Part shown: in pieces, positions 47,350 through 57,830 of the stretch
How the letters are laid out: every line of letters begins with the position of its first letter
Position numbering within the stretch: position 1 is the first letter of the stretch
DNA from: Aegilops tauschii subsp. strangulata
Lineage: Eukaryota; Streptophyta; Magnoliopsida; Poales; Poaceae
DNA length: 64,000 nucleotides
Direction: 5' to 3'
Assembly: GCF_002575655.3 (NCBI RefSeq)
Contig: NC_053037.3
Span: 504,874,544-504,938,543, forward strand
The notes under the pieces: generated by a model
The model's database searches: none
The model's input: only the letters and a program-made list of their open reading frames with translations
Told to the model about the DNA's origin: nothing
Program-made: the position numbers and the translations under genes

Positions 47350-47945
47350 CCATTGATGGGAGGACCATGATCGGATCCTCATGTCAATGTGGCTCGACCA
47401 CACGAACTTATTTGCGTTATCCATTGCGACACAAGACGTATGTGATGTAGGTATGAACTGCATGAATGTCGTAATCTCCTTGTCTCCCCGGGGCGACCCT
47501 ACAACGCTCCTGGCGAACACCTTATCGAGCCCCCACACCCAAAACCCAGACTCGTCTACCGCCTACAGCTAGCGAACTTGCATGGGCGTATACATCTTCT
47601 CGGGCGCAGAGCAACTGGTGATTTGTGATATGTTGAAAGTCGACTGCGCGAACATCGTGGGTAACTAGTGTGTGGTGGGGTCGGAGGCTAGCACCACGCT
47701 AGCATGTCAGCTGGTCCATGAGGCAACTCAAGTTGTCCTCCAACTTGGATATATGGGAAGTCGACTTTCATCGAGGTGCATGCCAAGAAAGTGTGAGTTA
47801 AGATCGTCAGGCTCTGATTAGAAAAAAGTGAGGCCGAGAGACTACATAACCAACAGGAGAGACTGACATGTGTCTCCCGCAACGGATGGGCCACACCTCA
47901 AGCGACGTAACGAGTTAATGGTTGGGGGAGTTGAAAACATGCAGA
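47350..47945. other. Low-copy spacer shared by the two blocks, part 2
   Basis: It aligns with about 58186-58790 (ggaccatgatcgga; tggctcgaccacac; gtgtctcccgc). A decayed minus-strand coding-like segment (DESGFWVWGLDKVFARS) can be read near 47560-47500, but I recognise no family. Confidence 0.6.
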
Positions 47946-47949
47946 AACA

Positions 47950-48700
47950 ACTTGTGGTCCAGCTAGGGGCTTCTCTAGTAGTAGCAAAAAATGCACAAGG
48001 TTGTAGCAAAAACTGTACAAGGTTGTAGCAAAAACACACAGTCGCAGGGTCTCGACAATCTCATGAAAAAGGATGTAACAAACGACAGTGCTGGTAGTAG
48101 CAAAAAACCAAAACTGTTGTAGCAAAAAAGTGGTACAAAATGATTCCAGCAAAACGACATGGCAGCAAAATTTGGTTAGTTCCAGCAAAAAATGAAGACG
48201 GTGGTAACAAATTAGTACACTGGTTCCAGCAAAAACAAACATGGAAGCAAATCTGGAGTTGTAAGTAACATGCCTCGAGCTCGTAAGCCATGGCCGCCCT
48301 GGCCTGTGAGCTCGCAGGCCATGGCCCCCTGTCGTAGTAGCGCCGGTGCTCGGCCCCGTCGCGTTCGGCCATGGCGAAGGGCGCGGCCATGGCGATGGCA
48401 TCCCGTGCAGCAGCAACAACTCCCCGCGACGCCGCGCTTCGTGGGGGAGGGCGCCCCGTGCAGCAACTCTACAGCAATGGCGTCTAAGAAAAAGTAGATA
48501 GGCAGAAGCAGCGGCGTGGGCAGGGCAGGGAAGAAAGGAAGGAGATGTGGTGTGTGTGGACAGCAGCCGCGCTGGAAAGGATAAGGAAAGCAAAGCGGTG
48601 TGCGGGCCCTCGCGGAATGACGTGTCCCTCCTGCTTTAGCGCTACGCGCGGGGGTGAGCGAGTCGACCGGCCGAAGTTTCGGCCGGTGCCCCGGCTCTAA
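47950..48700. mobile_element. Mutator-like element 2, related to element 1 in opposite orientation
   Basis: The right end has accggccgaagtttcggccggtg, like the ends of element 1. The body has gtagcaaaaa/ccagcaaaa repeats (47975-48250), the reverse complement of 27580-27960. I cannot find a matching left end or target duplication, so the left edge is approximate and probably truncated. The homologous spacer resumes at about 48705 (atatcatacttgc, as at 60570). Confidence 0.55.
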
Positions 48701-48764
48701 ACGTTTCCCTCTTTTATATCATACTTGCATATTTTTGGTTTGTTGGTTGCGTATATGCATTACT

Positions 48765-50026
48765 AGTCTTCCGCCACAGGAGGGCCGGTCAGTGAAGCCG
48801 TGCCGCGCCCCGGCATGGTGGTGGTAGGGTAGTTTCGTCTACCTCGCGTCGGAAACTACCCCACCCACCCCCAGATCCGATCTGGCGCACCGCGAGCGGC
48901 TCCTCCTCCAACTGTTGCGTCCTCCCTTGCCGCTCCGGCACGGAAGCGCGGCCACGCCCGTGGATGCTCCTCCCCCGCCCGCCTCTTGCCTCCCCATCGG
49001 TGCAACTCTTCCTCTGTGAGCTGTTGTTTGTGGGTGAGCATGAGGCCCTTGGGTGGAGGTGATTAGGCTAGTCGAGGCTTGTCCATGCCCCTGTGCAGGC
49101 TACTCTCCGTCTCTGACGGCACCTTCACCGAGTTGCCATGGTGACTTATGCGGGTGTATGGTCGTAGTGGTTTTTCTTGGCAGGCGGTTGATGCTTCGTG
49201 GTGGATCCTTGTCGGCAGCGTTCCAGTCTCGACAACGACGGACATGCGTTCTCCAGTGTCCATGGCTTTCCGACATGGTTTGGCACTAGTGCTCCGGTTG
49301 TTGCACCCCCTCCAGCTTCTTCAGCTCACCGATGTTATGTCAGCTCCATCTCTGGCAGCTCGAAACTGCATTCCCTTTCGATTCCTGGCTTGCAGGTGGC
49401 GCCGGTCACCATCCCCCTATGCACTGGCTCTCTACCCCGCTACCTCTGCGACCCCATCCACCTACACGCCATGTCGGTTCCAAAGCTCACATTTTTCGGC
49501 GACGGCGGGTGCAGCCCCACCTACTCCCTCCTGAGGTGGTGACAAACTGACGGGCTGACTTCATCATCTTCAGATCCTGATCTGGCGGCTATGGGTTTGC
49601 TCAGACCCAGGCCAGGTGAAACCCTGGCTCGGCTTCCTAATACTGGTGGCGACGACACTCGTTGGTGTCTTTTCCCTTCTTGGATGCGCTGCCATGGCCC
49701 TACTCCGTGCCCCGCTTCGAGCTTCTGGGGAAACCCTAGGTCCGGTTTTGGATCAGATGGCAATGGTGTCACAACGTCGTCCCCCCTCTTGAAAGCTCTA
49801 TCTTGCTCGCTCGCGGTTGTCCTCGGTGGTCCAGCATGCCTATCTAGTTCTAGGCTTGGTGGGTTTAGTTGTGTCTTTTCCCTGTTCGGGCTAAGCATCC
49901 CTTGTATCTCTGCCCTGGGTTCCATGCTCATGTCTTCTTGCCTTCATGCCATGTGTTGTATTCTCTATTGTACTCGTTCTTTTTCTTCTACCAATGAAAG
50001 ATATGCAAGCTTTGCCTATTCGCGAA
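48765..50026 (+). mobile_element. Non-LTR retroposon with poly-A tail
   Basis: A GC-rich 5' part is followed by a pyrimidine-rich 3' part (ctcgttctttttcttctacc, tattcgcg plus A's at 50020-50026). The 3' architecture resembles the retroposon at 21061-21668. Frames inside resemble no known protein. It sits in the spacer just before the ycf3-like fragment. I see no clear target duplication. Confidence 0.55.
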
Positions 50027-50039
50027 AAAAATGTGATTT

Positions 50040-50330
50040 AAAAAGTATGGATGCTTGGTTTGATCAAGTAGTTGAGTATTGGAAATTGTATGTGCTTGGT
50101 TTGAGGAATTGTCCGTATGGAATCCACTCTCTATAGCGCTTAATCCCGTAAATTGTATCAAAGCACAAAACTGGTTTCAAAAACTACAAAGCACTTTGAA
50201 TTTGAATAAGATCATGCTCCTTTTTTCTTTTATAAAATGAATTGTTTGGTTGTTGATCCATTAATTAAATAAATTAGGTTGTAAGATTGAATCAAGTTTT
50301 AGCATATCCATTTCTTCTACTGCTGTTTTA
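50040..50330 (+). pseudogene. ycf3: Plastid ycf3-derived fragment, copy 1 (broken)
   Basis: AWFDQVVEYWK can be read near 50051-50083. It is followed by an insertion of about 45 bases, then ALNPVNCIKAQNWF near 50137-50178 and FEFE-like ...LNLNK ending before 50209. The order matches the C-terminus of plastid Ycf3, a photosystem I assembly factor with TPR repeats. The 3' flank (gttgttgatccattaattaa) matches that of copy 2 and looks like plastid spacer. Intervening shifts leave it non-coding. Confidence 0.7.
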
Positions 50331-50337
50331 GAATAGG

Positions 50338-50340
<3 letters not shown>

Positions 50341-50371
<31 letters not shown>
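50341..50371. repeat. (GA)n microsatellite
   Basis: An uninterrupted ga run of about 30 bases; absent at the homologous place in the D-E block near 61150. Confidence 0.9.
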
Positions 50372-50376
<5 letters not shown>

Positions 50377-50746
50377 AGGAGAAATGGAGTTGCTCCTAGA
50401 GAGAATGGATTCAGAAGTACTTCCACCATCGTCTTCCTTCTGCATCCAAGTTTATATGTTGTTTTCGCTGCCCGACGATCGCATTGCATGTGCCCGTGCA
50501 GACACTCAATCGACACTCACATTCGAGTTCACGATCAGAACACGACGCACGTAGGCTAACTGAATCTAGTGCTCTGCTAGTGCAACCCAGTGGCTTGAAG
50601 CCGACACGACATGGACTGCTACAGTGCCACCAACACACGTACAAAAGCAACTTTAACATGCAAACTTACGCAGAAGGCCAGGGCATGGCAATTAGGACAC
50701 AAACAAGATTTCCAACAACATGATTTGGATTGATATAAAAGTACGA

Positions 50747-51733
50747 AAAGTCTAACGCCCACACGTGTGAGCGTCTGGCAACTCGCCCACACGCATGAAT
50801 CCTCGTCCAACCAATTTTGTACGAATCTTGGCGCGTTCTAGCAGTTTTTGTGTGTCACGTATGACTAAGCTGGTGTGTGGGCATTCATCCGGTCGCCCAC
50901 ACGTTCTTTTTCACCATACGGGGGGCTGGTGTGTGGGCGTTTAGCAATTCGCCCACACACCAGTTTCACGCACGCAGAGGGGGCTGGTGTGTGGGCGTTT
51001 ATCATTTTGCCCACACCCCCGTCTCCTCGCCCACACCCAAAGCTGGCAATTGCCATGTGTTTCTGCAGGGTACATGGCAACTGCCCTAGCTTTGCTTGTA
51101 AGTAGATGGCAACTCTCTTTTACCCCGAGTTGCCGTGTGTTTTTGCATGGTACATGGCAACTGCCCTAGCGTGCACGTAAGCAGATGGCAACTCTTTCTT
51201 TTTACATGGCAACTGTCCTAGCGTGCTTGTGAGCACATGGCAACTCTCTCTTTTATCTGAACATGTTTTTTGCCATGCCTTTTTGTAGTGCTACATGGCA
51301 ACTGCCTAGTGTTAGTGGGTGGTAACTCCTAAAGTTTTGAAATTATGGCAATTGCAGTAGACCAGACCATACATGACAACTGCAGTTGAGCAACCATGGC
51401 AACTGTAGTTGTCCGACATGGCAACCGAAGTTCAGCGACATGGCAATTAAACGAACATGGACGAGGGTCTGGACCATGGCAACTGCGGGATGCACGGTGA
51501 CTGTACGCAGGGCGTGCGGGACCACGAGGTACGAGGACTGACGTACGGGGCGTGTGGGCGTTATCTATTTCGCCCACACGCACGCGTGTGAGAGGGATCA
51601 GAAGGGGAAAAAAAGGTGTGTGGGCATTACTTGTTTTGCCCACACGTAGGTGTGTGAGCTGTTCCTCTTATACACCACACAAAATGTGTGGGCAAACTCC
51701 TAACGCCCACACGTGTGGCACTTATCGGTGTCC
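50747..51733 (+). mobile_element. Mutator-like element 3
   Basis: A perfect 9-bp duplication taaaagtac lies at 50738-50746 and 51734-51742. The ends are gaaaagtctaacgcccacac... and ...cacacgtgtggcacttatcggtgtcc. The body is full of tggcaactg/catggcaact repeats and gcccacac/gtgtgggc motifs, with no transposase. It lies about 500 bases downstream of the gene C stop codon, in the shared 3' flank. Confidence 0.85.
51050..51480. repeat. Degenerate catggcaactg repeats in Mutator-like element 3
   Basis: The unit acatggcaactgccctagcg recurs every 60-75 bases and then shortens. The inverse form (gttgccatgta) fills 54110-54610. Confidence 0.8.
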
Positions 51734-51742
51734 TAAAAGTAC

Positions 51743-52026
51743 TGTAAATCAAGGGCTTGGATAGGAATATTGAAACCGACGAGTACAAGCTGTTCATTTG
51801 CCAAACTGTTCTAACCGAAATCAAATGATACTACCGGTGCATCTTACAATTCCTCATACGCATTACTGGAGTTGGATCTCCCTAGGATTAATTTTAGATT
51901 CTTGAAGACAAGTTTCAGGTAAAAACTAACAAAAGTAGAAACCTTCACTTATCATTCTTCAGCGAAAGCTTGGCGGTGATATCCAGGACACCCATCTCCA
52001 TGACTTTTGGCCACCTGAGTTGCCGC
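51743..52026 (-). other. Conserved 3' exon and flank of MATH-BTB C
   Basis: Homologous to 23871-24180, 54933-55227 and 62262-62572. The exon begins GCGGCAACTCAGGTGGCC after the intron at 52027. Confidence 0.65.
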
Positions 52027-52231
52027 CTGAAAGAAACAAAAGGAAGGTTTCATATCACAACTTATATTAAGAAAAGAACAGTGCAAAACATGACAGTGCG
52101 TTGCTTCTCTAAATTTGGGAACAAATGTTTTTGTGGCACAACATGAAGCCAAGGCGAATGCTGCAAAGAAAACAAAACTACAACCTAGAAACATGCATAA
52201 CATATTTCAGAAATATACAGAGAAAACTGAC
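52027..52231 (-). other. Predicted 3'-UTR intron of MATH-BTB C
   Basis: Donor CG|GTCAGT, acceptor TTTCAG|GCGGC; 205 nt. Confidence 0.72.
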
Positions 52232-52245
52232 CGTTCTTTCAGATT

Positions 52246-53324
52246 TTAGGAAGCAAGCTTAGCAATGAGCTCCTTCAGAAGAGAAGGACAGGTTCTAGTT
52301 ATGTCCTCCAAGCCGTCAGCCGCCGTTATCTCCTTCAAATTGGCGGGAGTCTTGATGAATTCAAAGCAAACCTCCTTCAACCCATGACAATTATGCTGCT
52401 CGGCTAGAGTAAGAATAGTCGTCACCGAGCTCACATCTATGTGTTCGCACAGCTCCTCTTCACATAGTCCTTTGAGTCTTTGGAGATCATATTTATCCGC
52501 TGCTGCAAGCAAGTGTTGCAGCCACAATGCTTCCTGGGCTTCTCCTTGCTCATCCCCCATGTCTATCTCCATCTCGGGCAGCGAGTCGGTGTAAATAAAG
52601 TCAAGCAAGGCCTAAACACCTTTGCTTCCATGTCTTCTACATCTATGACACTTGCTACAGTGCCCTCCTTCATGGAGCCAAGCAGCTCCGCCTTGAAAAC
52701 CACAGACCGAGCTGCAAGCACGCATCGGTGGGCAGCGAACTTCTGACCGGACACCATGAATGTCACGTCCGTGCCCTCCTCGGACAGGAAGAGGTCGCTG
52801 ATATGCTGTTTTATGCTAGAAGGCGGCACCTTGATGTGGAGATCAACTGTCGTGGCAATGGCGACGTCACATCGGATGGTGAAACAATCATCTTTTAGAT
52901 GCTTTGATTTCTCAAGGGCGTCTCTTTTCATGAAATTCCTGTAACCCCAAGAGGGATGAGAGCTGGAGAAATTGTCTGCCTCTTTTGCACGAATATATGT
53001 TGAATCTTGCTTCTCAAGCTCGTCGATGAAACTAAATCCGTACTGTACCTTCAGACCCTCCACAGCATTTTCATCAAGACGAAAATAAAGAGATACAGAG
53101 TCCGCACAATCTGAGCGGTCGCCATTAGGATAGCAGCTGATGCGCCAACGATGGCCTCCTACCGTAAACGGGAGAGAGACGACCTTCCCGCCATTAGGTG
53201 TAGTGGCTTTGATGTGCGAGTAGCGGTTAACCACGAGCAGGTGGTACCCGCTGGCCGCAGAGACGTTGATGGCGTGGCCGACGGCCTCGCCGTCGCCGAC
53301 GAGAGAGACGCCGGCAAATGACAT
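52246..53324 (-). pseudogene. MATH-BTB gene C (frameshifted in BTB)
   Basis: The start is MSFAGVSLVGDGEAVGHA at 53324. The MATH domain is normal (GYHLLVVNRYSHIK; FTVGGHRWRISCYPNGD; DCFTIRCDVAIAT). BTB begins EGTDVTFMVSGQKFAAHRCVL. One base is missing near 52611: after EAKVFR the reading runs out of frame and stops at 52563. The remainder is preserved in the next frame, 52608-52246 (LDFIYTDSLPEMEIDMGDEQ to LLKELIAKLAS). With the base present it would match B and E over its full length. The product lacks half of BTB and the tail, so it should be unable to bind CUL3. The lesion looks recent because the rest of the frame is undamaged. It pairs with E in the block duplication. Confidence 0.9.
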
Positions 53325-53830
53325 GGCAGATGGGCAGAATATATAACTGAAATATGAACTGGACTATGTGGGTGAACTCGACAGTACTGCCGCTCGAGTC
53401 TTCCTCGTGCGTCAAGTCGTGGAAACTCGGCCGACGCTCTTACAAGCACTTCGTCAGAGTTCACGAACAAGACAGAGGCACCCGGGACGAACAAGATTTG
53501 GTCCTCTGCCAAACTATTTGCTTCTGTCAATGGTTGACTCACATCATGATTTCTGTGTATATATAGACGCCAACATACAACACCATAACACAATAGGACT
53601 CTTAACTTGAAGCCGTGACGGACATGAACTGCACTAACACACGCGTACACAAACAACTTTAACAAGGAAACTAGTTCCCTAGTATTAACTAGCAGGCTCT
53701 CAATCAGGACACGGACAAGTTCTTTTTTTCCTTCTTTTGATGGCACGCGGCGCTCCGGCAGAGGGCCGGACACCAAAATAAATCTTGATCGTCCAGTTAG
53801 AGTAACCGACTAGATCTGCAGTTTGGATCG
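53325..53830 (-). promoter_or_regulatory. Upstream region of MATH-BTB C
   Basis: The minus-strand TATA-like CTATATATAC at 53556-53566 lies about 235 bases before the start codon, in a GTTGGCG context shared with gene A. No other gene is seen. Confidence 0.5.
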
Positions 53831-53839
53831 AATTTGAAA

Positions 53840-54923
53840 GGACACCGATAACTGCCACACGTGTGGTGTATCGGGTGGTTGTGCCGCACGCTCTGTGTGG
53901 CACGGAGACGACCCCGCCCACACGACCGCGTACGGGCGCGCGCAGCCACATCCCGCACGTCCGGTGCAGCGCGATCGCCCCGCACGAGCACGTCCGGGCG
54001 AGCGAGCGCGCGGCCCGCACGACCCGACTCGGCCGTCGCCCCTCCCCGCCTGCGAGCCACACGCCCCGCGTGTCAGTAACCACGCGTCCCGTCGCGATTG
54101 CCATGGTCCGGACCCTCTTCAGTTGCCATGTTGCCATGTTGCTGAACTACAGCTGTCATGTTGCTGAACTACGGTTGCCATGTCGGACAACTACAGTTGC
54201 CAGAAATACTTTACGAACTGCCACCTAGTAACACTGGACAGTTGCCATGTATCACTAAAAAACATGGCAAAAAAACATGTTTCGGGTAAAGAGAGAGTTG
54301 TCGTCTGCTTACAAGCACGCTAGAGGCAGTTGCCATGTACCCTGCAAAAACACATGACAACTGATAGCTTTTGGTGTGTGAGAGAGAAGACGGGTATGTG
54401 GGCGATGGTGGTATCTTTAGGAGTTGCCACCTACTAACAGTAGACAGTTGCCATGTAGCGCTACAAAAAGACGTGGCAACAATAACATGTTCGGGTGAAA
54501 CAGTTGCCATGTAGCGCTACAAAAAGACGTGGCAGCAATAACATGTTCGGGTGAAAGAGAGTTGCCATCTGTTTACAATCACAAATAGGGCAATTGCCAT
54601 GTACCCCTCAAAAGACATGGCAAATGACAGCTTGGGTGTGGGAGAGTGGGAGAATGGGCAGTCGTGGGAGATGGGGAACAGAAGTGGTGCGTGGCGTGCG
54701 GGCGCGACATCAGTTTCATCGCACGCCCCGACTGGTGAACCGTTGACCGCGGAGAGAGAACGGCGTGCGGGCGAACTCCCTCACACGCCACACACACGAG
54801 TTGTCCTACGTGGCACACAAATTCAGTCTTTACGTGCCAAGATTCGTGCAAAAAGTGCTGGATGGCAATGAAGGCGTGTGGGCGAGTTGGCTAACGCCCA
54901 CACGTGTAGGCGTTAGACTTTTC
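53840..54923 (-). mobile_element. Mutator-like element 4, same family as 3, inverted
   Basis: It starts ggacaccgataactgccacac and ends ggcgttagacttttc, the reverse complement of the arrangement in element 3. The 9-bp duplication aatttgaaa (53831-53839) / gatttgaaa (54924-54932) has one mismatch. The body carries gttgccatgta repeats, a GC-rich left part, and no transposase. It lies in the same 3' flank position next to gene D as element 3 does next to C. Confidence 0.85.
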
Positions 54924-54932
54924 GATTTGAAA

Positions 54933-55227
54933 AGTGGCAAGTCACGAAATACTGAAACCGATGCAGTACAAGCTATTGAGTTGCCGAACTGTTCTAACCA
55001 AAATCAAATGAGTCGATAGTAGTGGTGCATCTTGGAATTCCTCATACATATCTGCAGTTGATCTCCCTCTAGACCAAAATACACCTTCTTGAGCACATGT
55101 TAACAAACCCTAAACATCCTTCAGCGAAAGTTTGGTGCGGATATCTTTGATAACTGGAGGGCATCATCATGAAGCTAGACTGTCCAGGTCTCCCATTGCT
55201 ATGACTTTTTGCCAACTGAGTTCGCGC
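54933..55227 (-). other. Conserved 3' exon and flank of MATH-BTB D
   Basis: Homologous to the flanks of B, C and E; the exon begins GCGCGAACTCAGTTGGC after the intron. Confidence 0.65.
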
Positions 55228-55582
55228 CTGAAGGAAAGAAAACAAGATTCATGTCACAACTGATGAAGAAAAGGCACATTACAACGCAAGACACTGCATT
55301 GCTTCTTTGAATTGGGAAACAATATCTCTGAATGGTGTGCAGGATAAATCCAGTTCTTTTTCTTTTTGGCCAAAGCGCACATGATGCATCCAGTTAAATT
55401 GTTCTTTCAGCCACAACATGAAGTCACACTGAATGGTGCCAAGGAAACAAAAGTGCAACGCGCTGTTCCTTGAAGCGCACGGGAAGCTTGGCGCGGAAGT
55501 TAAACATACTCCAAAACAGTGATGAATTAAATCTTGAGTGGATGTCAAAACAGTAATTTTTTAAAATACAGTAAAAACTTAC
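55228..55582 (-). other. Predicted 3'-UTR intron of MATH-BTB D
   Basis: The donor CG|GTAAGT is the strongest of the five, and the acceptor is CCTTCAG|GCGCG; 355 nt, the longest. Confidence 0.75.
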
Positions 55583-55596
55583 CGTTTTTATAGATT

Positions 55597-56655
55597 TTAC
55601 GAAGCGAACTTAGCAATGAGCTCCTTTAGAAGATTGGGACAGGTTCTAGTTATGTCCTCCAACCCATCAGCCGCCGTTATCTCTTTCAAATTAGCGGGTG
55701 TCTTGATGAACTCAAAGCAAACTTCTTTCAATCCATGACAATTGTGCTGCTCAGCTAGAGTAAGAATAGTTGTCACCGAGCTCAAATCTATGTGTTCGCA
55801 CAGCTTCTCTTAACATAGTGCTTTCAGCCTTCGGAGATCATATCTATCCGCAGCTGCTAGCAGGTGTTGCAGCCACAATGCTTCCTGGGCCTTTCCTTCC
55901 TCCTCCACCATGTCTATCTCCATTTTGGGCAGTGAATCGGTGTAAATAAAGCTAAGCAAGGACCTAAACACTTTTGGTTCCATATCTTCAATCTGTATGA
56001 CACTTGCCATTTTGCCCTCCTTCATGGGACCAAAGAGCTCTGCCTTGAAGATGGCAGATTGAGCCACAAGAATGCACCGGTGAGCAACAAACACTTCACT
56101 GCCAACCTTGAATGTCACGTCAGTGCCCTCTTTGGACGAGAGGAGGTCGCTGATATGTTGTTGTAGACTAGAAGGTGGTACCTTGATCAAGAGATCAGTG
56201 GTAGTTGCAATGGCAAGGTCACAACGAATGGTGAAACAGTTTTCAAGGGTGTCTGTTTCCATGAAATCCATTTGACCCCAAACAAGAGTACTGCTTGAAA
56301 AGTTTATTGGCTCTCTTCTGCGAATATATGTTGGATCTTGCATCTCAAGCTCGTCGACAAAACTGACTTCAAACCATACCTTCAGAGCCTCCGTAACATT
56401 TTCATCAAGAAAAACATAGATAGAAACAGAGTTGGCACGCATCAAGCAGTCACCATTAGGATAGTATTTGATGCGCCAACGGTGGCCTCCTACCATGAAA
56501 GGGAGAGAAAAGATCCCCTTTCCATTAGGTGTAGTGGCTTTGATGTGCGAGTAGCCATTAACCACAAGCAGATGGTACCCGCTGGCCGTGGAGACGTCGA
56601 TGGCGTGGCCGATGGCCTTGCCGTCGCTGATGAGAGACACGCCGGCAAATGACAT
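55597..56655 (-). pseudogene. MATH-BTB gene D (premature stop after BTB)
   Basis: The start is MSFAGVSLISDGKAIGHA at 56655. MATH (GYHLLVVNGYSHIK; FMVGGHRWRIKYYPNGD; ENCFTIRCDLAIAT) and BTB (EGTDVTFKVGSEVFVAHRCIL; FIYTDSLPKMEID; LLAAADRYDLRRLKALC) are complete. The next codon, Glu in B, C and E, is TAA at 55810-55812. Beyond it the same frame stays open to 55597 (SSVTTILTLAEQHNC to LLKELIAKFAS), so the stop looks young. A segment around residue 140 is 8 residues shorter than in B (METDTLENCF). The 281-residue product would keep MATH and BTB but lose about 70 C-terminal residues. It may be a pseudogene or a truncated functional form. Confidence 0.88.
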
Positions 56656-57019
56656 GGCAGATGAGCAGGATTTAACTGAAATCTGATGTGGAGTATGTGG
56701 GAGAGCGAGTTGGTTTAGCAGATTAGCACTCCAACCACATGCTATCTATGGAATGCTAGATCGTAAAGAGGGGGAATTCATATGGATTACCCCCTCATCT
56801 TCCTCGTGCATTCAAGTTATAGCAGAACAATTTCACTAAAGTAGAATCCTCAGAGTCGGAATCAAATTCACAGCAGATCTTCTTTGATCCATTTTTCTCT
56901 CACCTACACAGATATTTACAAGATTCAGTATAGAGCTTTAACCTGATTCATGGCCTTTCATTTACATAAGTAGACACAAAGTAATATTAGAGCGAAGAAG
57001 AACAACACAAATGATTCAT
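56656..57019 (-). promoter_or_regulatory. Upstream region of MATH-BTB D
   Basis: Collinear with the region upstream of B (tggtttagcagattagcact; ctcacctaca), but the B TATA box is altered (CATAGATAGC), and the Stowaway element of B is absent. Confidence 0.5.
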
Positions 57020-57540
57020 GCCGAACAGTAAGCAGGTCATATGGTATCTATATCAGCTGGAAACTGCCGCTGCAAAGAGCCAAGGAAACTAACCAAAATG
57101 TCTACTAATTCTCTGCATGGTGCAGACCAAATCTCCATAAACCATATATTGCAACATCCAAGGAAACTGAAAGGGAGAAACTCCAGGATCTGGAGATTAT
57201 GCACACGAACTACAGAACCTATGCGTGAGTTGAGTTCCAAGTGAGCATCTAGTTGGGCTTCAAGTGCAATCAGCTGCCAAGAAGATGGATTTAAACCTAA
57301 ACACCGAAAATGAATTAGCATACCTCAAATTCAGATTCCCACGCCACGGAGATGAAGCTGAATCAATAGCCAGCAAGGGAGATAGGGGGCTGTTCCAGCA
57401 ACAGGCGAATCTGCCTCCTTGGTGGTGGCCGCCACCGCCGTCGTCATCAGCAAGAACCTAGGGGCATCATCCGTCTCGCAGTCTGTCACCGGCGGCGGCG
57501 GCGGCGGCGGCGGAGGCGAATCGAGCGTGGTCGGACCTGT
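57020..57540 (-). other. Exon-intron-like fragment upstream of D
   Basis: Counterpart of 26090-26800. The donor GAG|GTATGC is at 57323 and the acceptor TTTGCAG at 57070 (254 nt). The short frame MTTAVAATTKEADSPVAG starts at 57447. A GGC run (57490-57515) expands the upstream part. Product unknown. Confidence 0.45.
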
Positions 57541-57656
57541 TGGCTTTTGGGGAATACAGTTTCGATCCCCAAATCCTGTATGTTCTTTTGTTTTTAGCTG
57601 AAATCCTGTGGTTCAAGTGGTGGGCCCTACTTTTTTGTCCATTCATATAAAATAGA

Positions 57657-57830
57657 GGTTTTTTTTTTTGGAATGTCATCGTGGCTACTTTATTGCAATG
57701 GCATTCACCGCAAAATCAGGGTTCATCAACCCAATTACAAAAGCTATTGCTATCATACGCAAATTCAGCTAAACAATGCACCGCTTCATTCGACTTCCGG
57801 ACACAGTGCATGAATTCATCAGCTAAGCGG
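57657..57830 (-). mobile_element. Short non-LTR retroposon tail
   Basis: The poly-T at 57659-57669 is followed by ggaatgtcatcgtggctact. On the minus strand this is a 3' end (caataaagtagccacgatg) plus poly-A. The homologous place upstream of B lacks it. Confidence 0.55.

Noticed and set aside
49521..50136. Overlapping frames near 49.5-50.1 kb as protein-coding genes
   Set aside because: They lie in a retroposon with a poly-A tail and run into the ycf3 fragment; no family match.
51050..51480. catggcaactg repeats as a CRISPR-like or satellite array
   Set aside because: Irregular period and inside a Mutator-like element with its own target duplication.
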